A stretch of DNA of 64,000 nt. It comes from CAYNFR01 sp964616755 (lineage in GTDB: Bacteria; Bacteroidota; Bacteroidia; Chitinophagales; Saprospiraceae). Below are positions 61,467 through 64,000 of this stretch, one piece after another; within the stretch, counting starts at the first letter, position 1, and the number at the start of each line of letters is the position of its first letter. Location: positions 1 to 64,000 of the forward strand of contig CAZTSI010000016.1 of NCBI GenBank assembly GCA_964616755.1, in the 5' to 3' direction. Below the pieces are notes generated by a model. That model ran no database searches. It was given only the letters and a program-made list of their open reading frames with translations, and was not told where the DNA came from. The position numbers and the translations under genes were made by a program.

Positions 61467-63487
61467 ACTGAGGCTTTTATCTTTTTCTTTAAGGCAAACA
61501 GTTCGTCGCGATATTGGGCCGCCGTAATAAAGTCAAGGTCTTTGGCGGCCTTCTTCATTTTATCTTCCGTTGCGCTGATCATACGATTAAGTTGATCCTT
61601 AGACATGTAGGCCACAATGGGATCTGCGGCGATATTGACTTCTTCGGGCTCGATATAGGCTTTGTGTTTGACACCTCGTATATCAAGAATGGATTTTTGA
61701 TTAAGAATTTGTTCACGGGTCTTGGTGATCGTAGTGGGGGTAATCTCGTTGATTTCGTTGTAGGCCTTTTGTTTAGAACGGCGGCGATTTGTCTCATCGA
61801 TTGTTTGCTGCATGCTGTCTGTGATTTTATCCGCATAAAAGATGACAAGACCATTGACATTTCTTGCAGCGCGCCCAGCCGTCTGCGTTAGTGACCGACT
61901 ATTTCGCAAAAATCCTTCCTTGTCGGCATCCAAAACAGCTACTAAAGAAACCTCGGGCAAATCCAAGCCTTCTCTAAGTAAATTGACCCCAACCAATACA
62001 TCAAACTCACCTAAGCGCAAATCTCTGATGATCTCTACTCGATCCATTGTATCGACATCAGAATGAATATATCGCACTTTTATACTCAAATTAGTTAAAT
62101 ACTTGGTCAATTCCTCCGCCATTCTCTTCGTCAAGGTGGTGACTAAGGTTCGTTCATTTGCCTCTATGCGCAGTTGAATTTCTTCTAGCAAATTATCAAT
62201 TTGGTTTAAACTAGGACGCACATCAATAGGCGGATCAAGAAGTCCTGTGGGTCGAACTATCTGCTCAACCACTACTCCTTGTGTCTCTTCAAGTTCATAA
62301 TCGCCGGGTGTGGCACTGACATAGACTACCTGATTGATCAGGGTGCCAAATTCTTCAAAACTTAGTGGCCGGTTGTCCAAAGCTGATGGCAATCTAAAGC
62401 CGTAATTGACCAAATTGATCTTACGTGCTCGGTCGCCGCCCCACATACCTCTTACCTGCGGAATTGTAACATGACTCTCATCAATGATCATCAAATAATC
62501 ATCAGGAAAATAATCCAATAGACAAAAAGGTCTAGTCCCAGGCTTGCGACCATCAAAAAAGCGTGAGTAATTTTCTACACCATTGCAGTAGCCCAGTTCG
62601 CGCATCATTTCTACATCAAAATTGACGCGCTCGCGAATGCGCTTCGCTTCTATGTAACGGCCTTCTTTGGTGAAGAATTTCTCGTGATCGTCTAGCTCCT
62701 TTTCGATCGTTCGCAATATCATGTTGAGCTTATCCTTGGGTGCTACATAAAGATTAGCTGGAAAAATAGCGGCATGATCTAGAGACGTAATGCGCTTACC
62801 GCTCGTCAACTCGATCTTTTCTATGTCCTCGATCTCATCTCCAAAAAATATAATGCGATAACCAAAATCGACATACGGTAGGTTAATATCAATCGTATCG
62901 CCCCGAACCCTAAAGGTGCCTCTCTTAAAATCCGTCTCTGTCCGACTGTACAATCCCTCCACAAGCATATAAAGCAGCCGCTGGCGTGAGATAGTCTGTC
63001 CCTTTTGGATACGAATGATACCGTTTTTCAAATCTTCGGGGTTGCCCATACCGTATATACAGCTGACAGAGGCGACAATAATGATATCTCTTCGACCCGA
63101 CAATAAATTAGATGTTGCCCTCAAACGCAACTTATCCACTTCTTCATTGATCGATAGATCCTTTTCGATATAGGTATCAGAGACAGACATGTATGCCTCT
63201 GGTTGATAGTAATCATAATAAGACACAAAATACTCCACAGAATTTTCGGGAAAAAACTCATTGAATTCCGAGTACAGCTGAGCTGTTAGCGTCTTGTTGT
63301 GGGTTAATATGAGCGTCGGCCTATTGAGCTGAGCGATGACATTGGCCATCGTAAATGTTTTGCCTGACCCTGTTACACCTAGCAAGACTTGCGCCTTTTC
63401 ATTCTGATGAATGCCATCGACAAGTTGTTTGATCGCTTCAGGTTGATCACCTGTGGGCAAATATCTTGAGGTCAATCGGAAAGACAT
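61463..63487 (-). CDS. uvrB: Excinuclease ABC subunit B
   Basis: Damage-verification helicase of nucleotide-excision repair; cytoplasmic. 674 residues, normal length. Walker A GVTGSGKT (37-44), the damage-binding beta-hairpin region around YYDYYQPEAYM, Walker B-type DESHVTIPQ, helicase motifs LREGLDLPEVSLV and QTAGRAARN, and the C-terminal UVR motif (MKKAAKDLDFITAAQYRDEL) that contacts UvrC. It heads a unit with 4-bp overlaps: uvrB, hldE(C), Nif3-like, then the zinc-ribbon gene. Confidence 0.97.
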   Translation of the reverse strand: MSFRLTSRYLPTGDQPEAIKQLVDGIHQNEKAQVLLGVTGSGKTFTMANVIAQLNRPTLILTHNKTLTAQLYSEFNEFFPENSVEYFVSYYDYYQPEAYMSVSDTYIEKDLSINEEVDKLRLRATSNLLSGRRDIIIVASVSCIYGMGNPEDLKNGIIRIQKGQTISRQRLLYMLVEGLYSRTETDFKRGTFRVRGDTIDINLPYVDFGYRIIFFGDEIEDIEKIELTSGKRITSLDHAAIFPANLYVAPKDKLNMILRTIEKELDDHEKFFTKEGRYIEAKRIRERVNFDVEMMRELGYCNGVENYSRFFDGRKPGTRPFCLLDYFPDDYLMIIDESHVTIPQVRGMWGGDRARKINLVNYGFRLPSALDNRPLSFEEFGTLINQVVYVSATPGDYELEETQGVVVEQIVRPTGLLDPPIDVRPSLNQIDNLLEEIQLRIEANERTLVTTLTKRMAEELTKYLTNLSIKVRYIHSDVDTMDRVEIIRDLRLGEFDVLVGVNLLREGLDLPEVSLVAVLDADKEGFLRNSRSLTQTAGRAARNVNGLVIFYADKITDSMQQTIDETNRRRSKQKAYNEINEITPTTITKTREQILNQKSILDIRGVKHKAYIEPEEVNIAADPIVAYMSKDQLNRMISATEDKMKKAAKDLDFITAAQYRDELFALKKKIKASV

Positions 63488-63860
63488 AAAAACGCTGCTT
63501 GAAATAAGACATAAAAACTTGCAAAGTAAACCAAAATCCCGCCACAGGCAATGAGAAGTATTTGGTGTACTCAGGAATGTACCATGAACTTGGCTTCACA
63601 AGCCTGCTTTAATTACTGTACTTACCACAGCGATAAACTCACTGAACTCACCTTAAGACGAAATGACTCATGGCAAGAATAGGGCTGACATCCTACGCAA
63701 GCGTCATGGTCATCGACTTATATATGGAGATCCAGTGGATCTTGATTGATAAAAATGTAAATGACCGCTCTGTACACAAATAGTACAAATCTAATTCATG
63801 CCCCTTCTTGATAATTATTTAAAACAGTTGTATTATTGGACATACCAAATAAGTAATGTA
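63488..63860. other. Spacer between uvrB and the octamer-repeat frame
   Basis: No gene supported. TATTATTG (63831-63838, one mismatch from TAnnTTTG) lies about 22 bp before the ATG at 63861 and could be its -7 element. Confidence 0.4.
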
Positions 63861-63923
63861 ATGAAACAATTCCTCAATTCCTCAATTCCTCAATTCCTCA
63901 ATTCCTCAATTCCTTCTTGTTAA
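63861..63923 (+). CDS. Start of a possibly phase-variable gene, currently out of frame
   Basis: ATG at 63861 reads MKQFLNSSIP and then repeats because six CAATTCCT units lie directly in the frame; it stops at 63921-63923 after 20 codons. The frame one base on (codons from 63913) is open to the window end and reads hydrophobic residues (LLVNFICTICV) as a signal peptide would. Because an octamer shifts frame, seven (or four) units would join ATG and that frame. The downstream gene lies outside the window, so this is a hypothesis based on repeat position. Confidence 0.3.
   Translation: MKQFLNSSIPQFLNSSIPSC
63867..63914. repeat. (CAATTCCT)6 octanucleotide repeat
   Basis: Six perfect tandem copies of CAATTCCT starting six bases after the first base of an ATG. 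Length-variable repeats in this position are a known mode of translational phase variation. Confidence 0.95.
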
Positions 63924-64000
63924 TTTCATTTGTACAATCTGCGTTATTTCGCCTCTGAACAGCCAATATTTATTTAATCGTGTGGTAGAAAATCCTCGCG

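Overview
The window reads as chromosomal DNA of a Bacteroidota bacterium, probably of the Saprospiria/Chitinophagia side (inference). The signs are type IX secretion (T9SS) C-terminal sorting domains on two large secreted proteins, many lipoproteins with Bacteroidota-style signal peptides, families largely confined to the phylum (DUF3078, DUF6702, MbnP, LVIVD repeats, PorE-like TPR-PD40-OmpA), and at least ten exact copies of the Bacteroidota -7 promoter element TAnnTTTG a short distance before start codons. I see no rRNA, tRNA, CRISPR array, transposase or integrase.

Layout. 1-6.7 kb: the end of an unknown protein, a subtilisin-like lipoprotein, and a two-gene unit joining a DUF1080/PA14 lipoprotein to a secreted beta-propeller with a cupredoxin tail. 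6.9-12 kb: envelope biogenesis (uppS, bamA, a TauE/SafE transporter, skp-like ompH). 12.7-14.8 kb: a porin divergent from a sterol-desaturase-type hydroxylase. 15.8-21.5 kb: a TonB receptor with a thioredoxin-like lipoprotein, divergent from a DtxR/MntR-type regulator across a compact control region, then a two-component system. 21.5-24.1 kb: an ECF sigma factor, a 61-aa protein, an MscS-type channel and a DUF3078 protein in one tight unit. 24.1-29.7 kb: M28 peptidase, hpt, rpoN, a 44-aa membrane protein, pth and a 2OG-Fe(II) oxygenase.

29.7-35.4 kb is the most unusual part. A PorE-like OmpA protein lies downstream of an acyltransferase E2. Beyond it sit fourteen tandem TTAG units just upstream of a tiny six-cysteine secreted peptide gene, then a propeller-like lipoprotein, and then a diverged copy of only the last 44 codons of the PorE-like gene. 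This looks like a small, possibly phase-variable module inserted at a gene's 3' end.

35.4-39.3 kb: HupE, an LVIVD lipoprotein, a small barrel, DUF6702 and MbnP form a probable metal-handling unit. 40-47.5 kb: two giant T9SS cargo proteins (a dockerin-like repeat protein and an M36 metalloprotease) around an NRDE protein. 47.5-50.3 kb: alr, a membrane-anchored hypothetical and xth. 50.4-58.8 kb: dsbD with a stand-alone DsbD N-domain paralogue, then an epimerase and a Wzz-like protein overlapping each other behind metH. 59.4-63.5 kb: an overlapping operon uvrB-hldE(C)-Nif3-zinc ribbon. At the right edge six tandem octamers directly follow an ATG, which suggests a second phase-variable gene cut by the window end.

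Several spacers of 0.6-1 kb carry no gene I can support. Functions are inferred from motifs read by eye; no database search was run.
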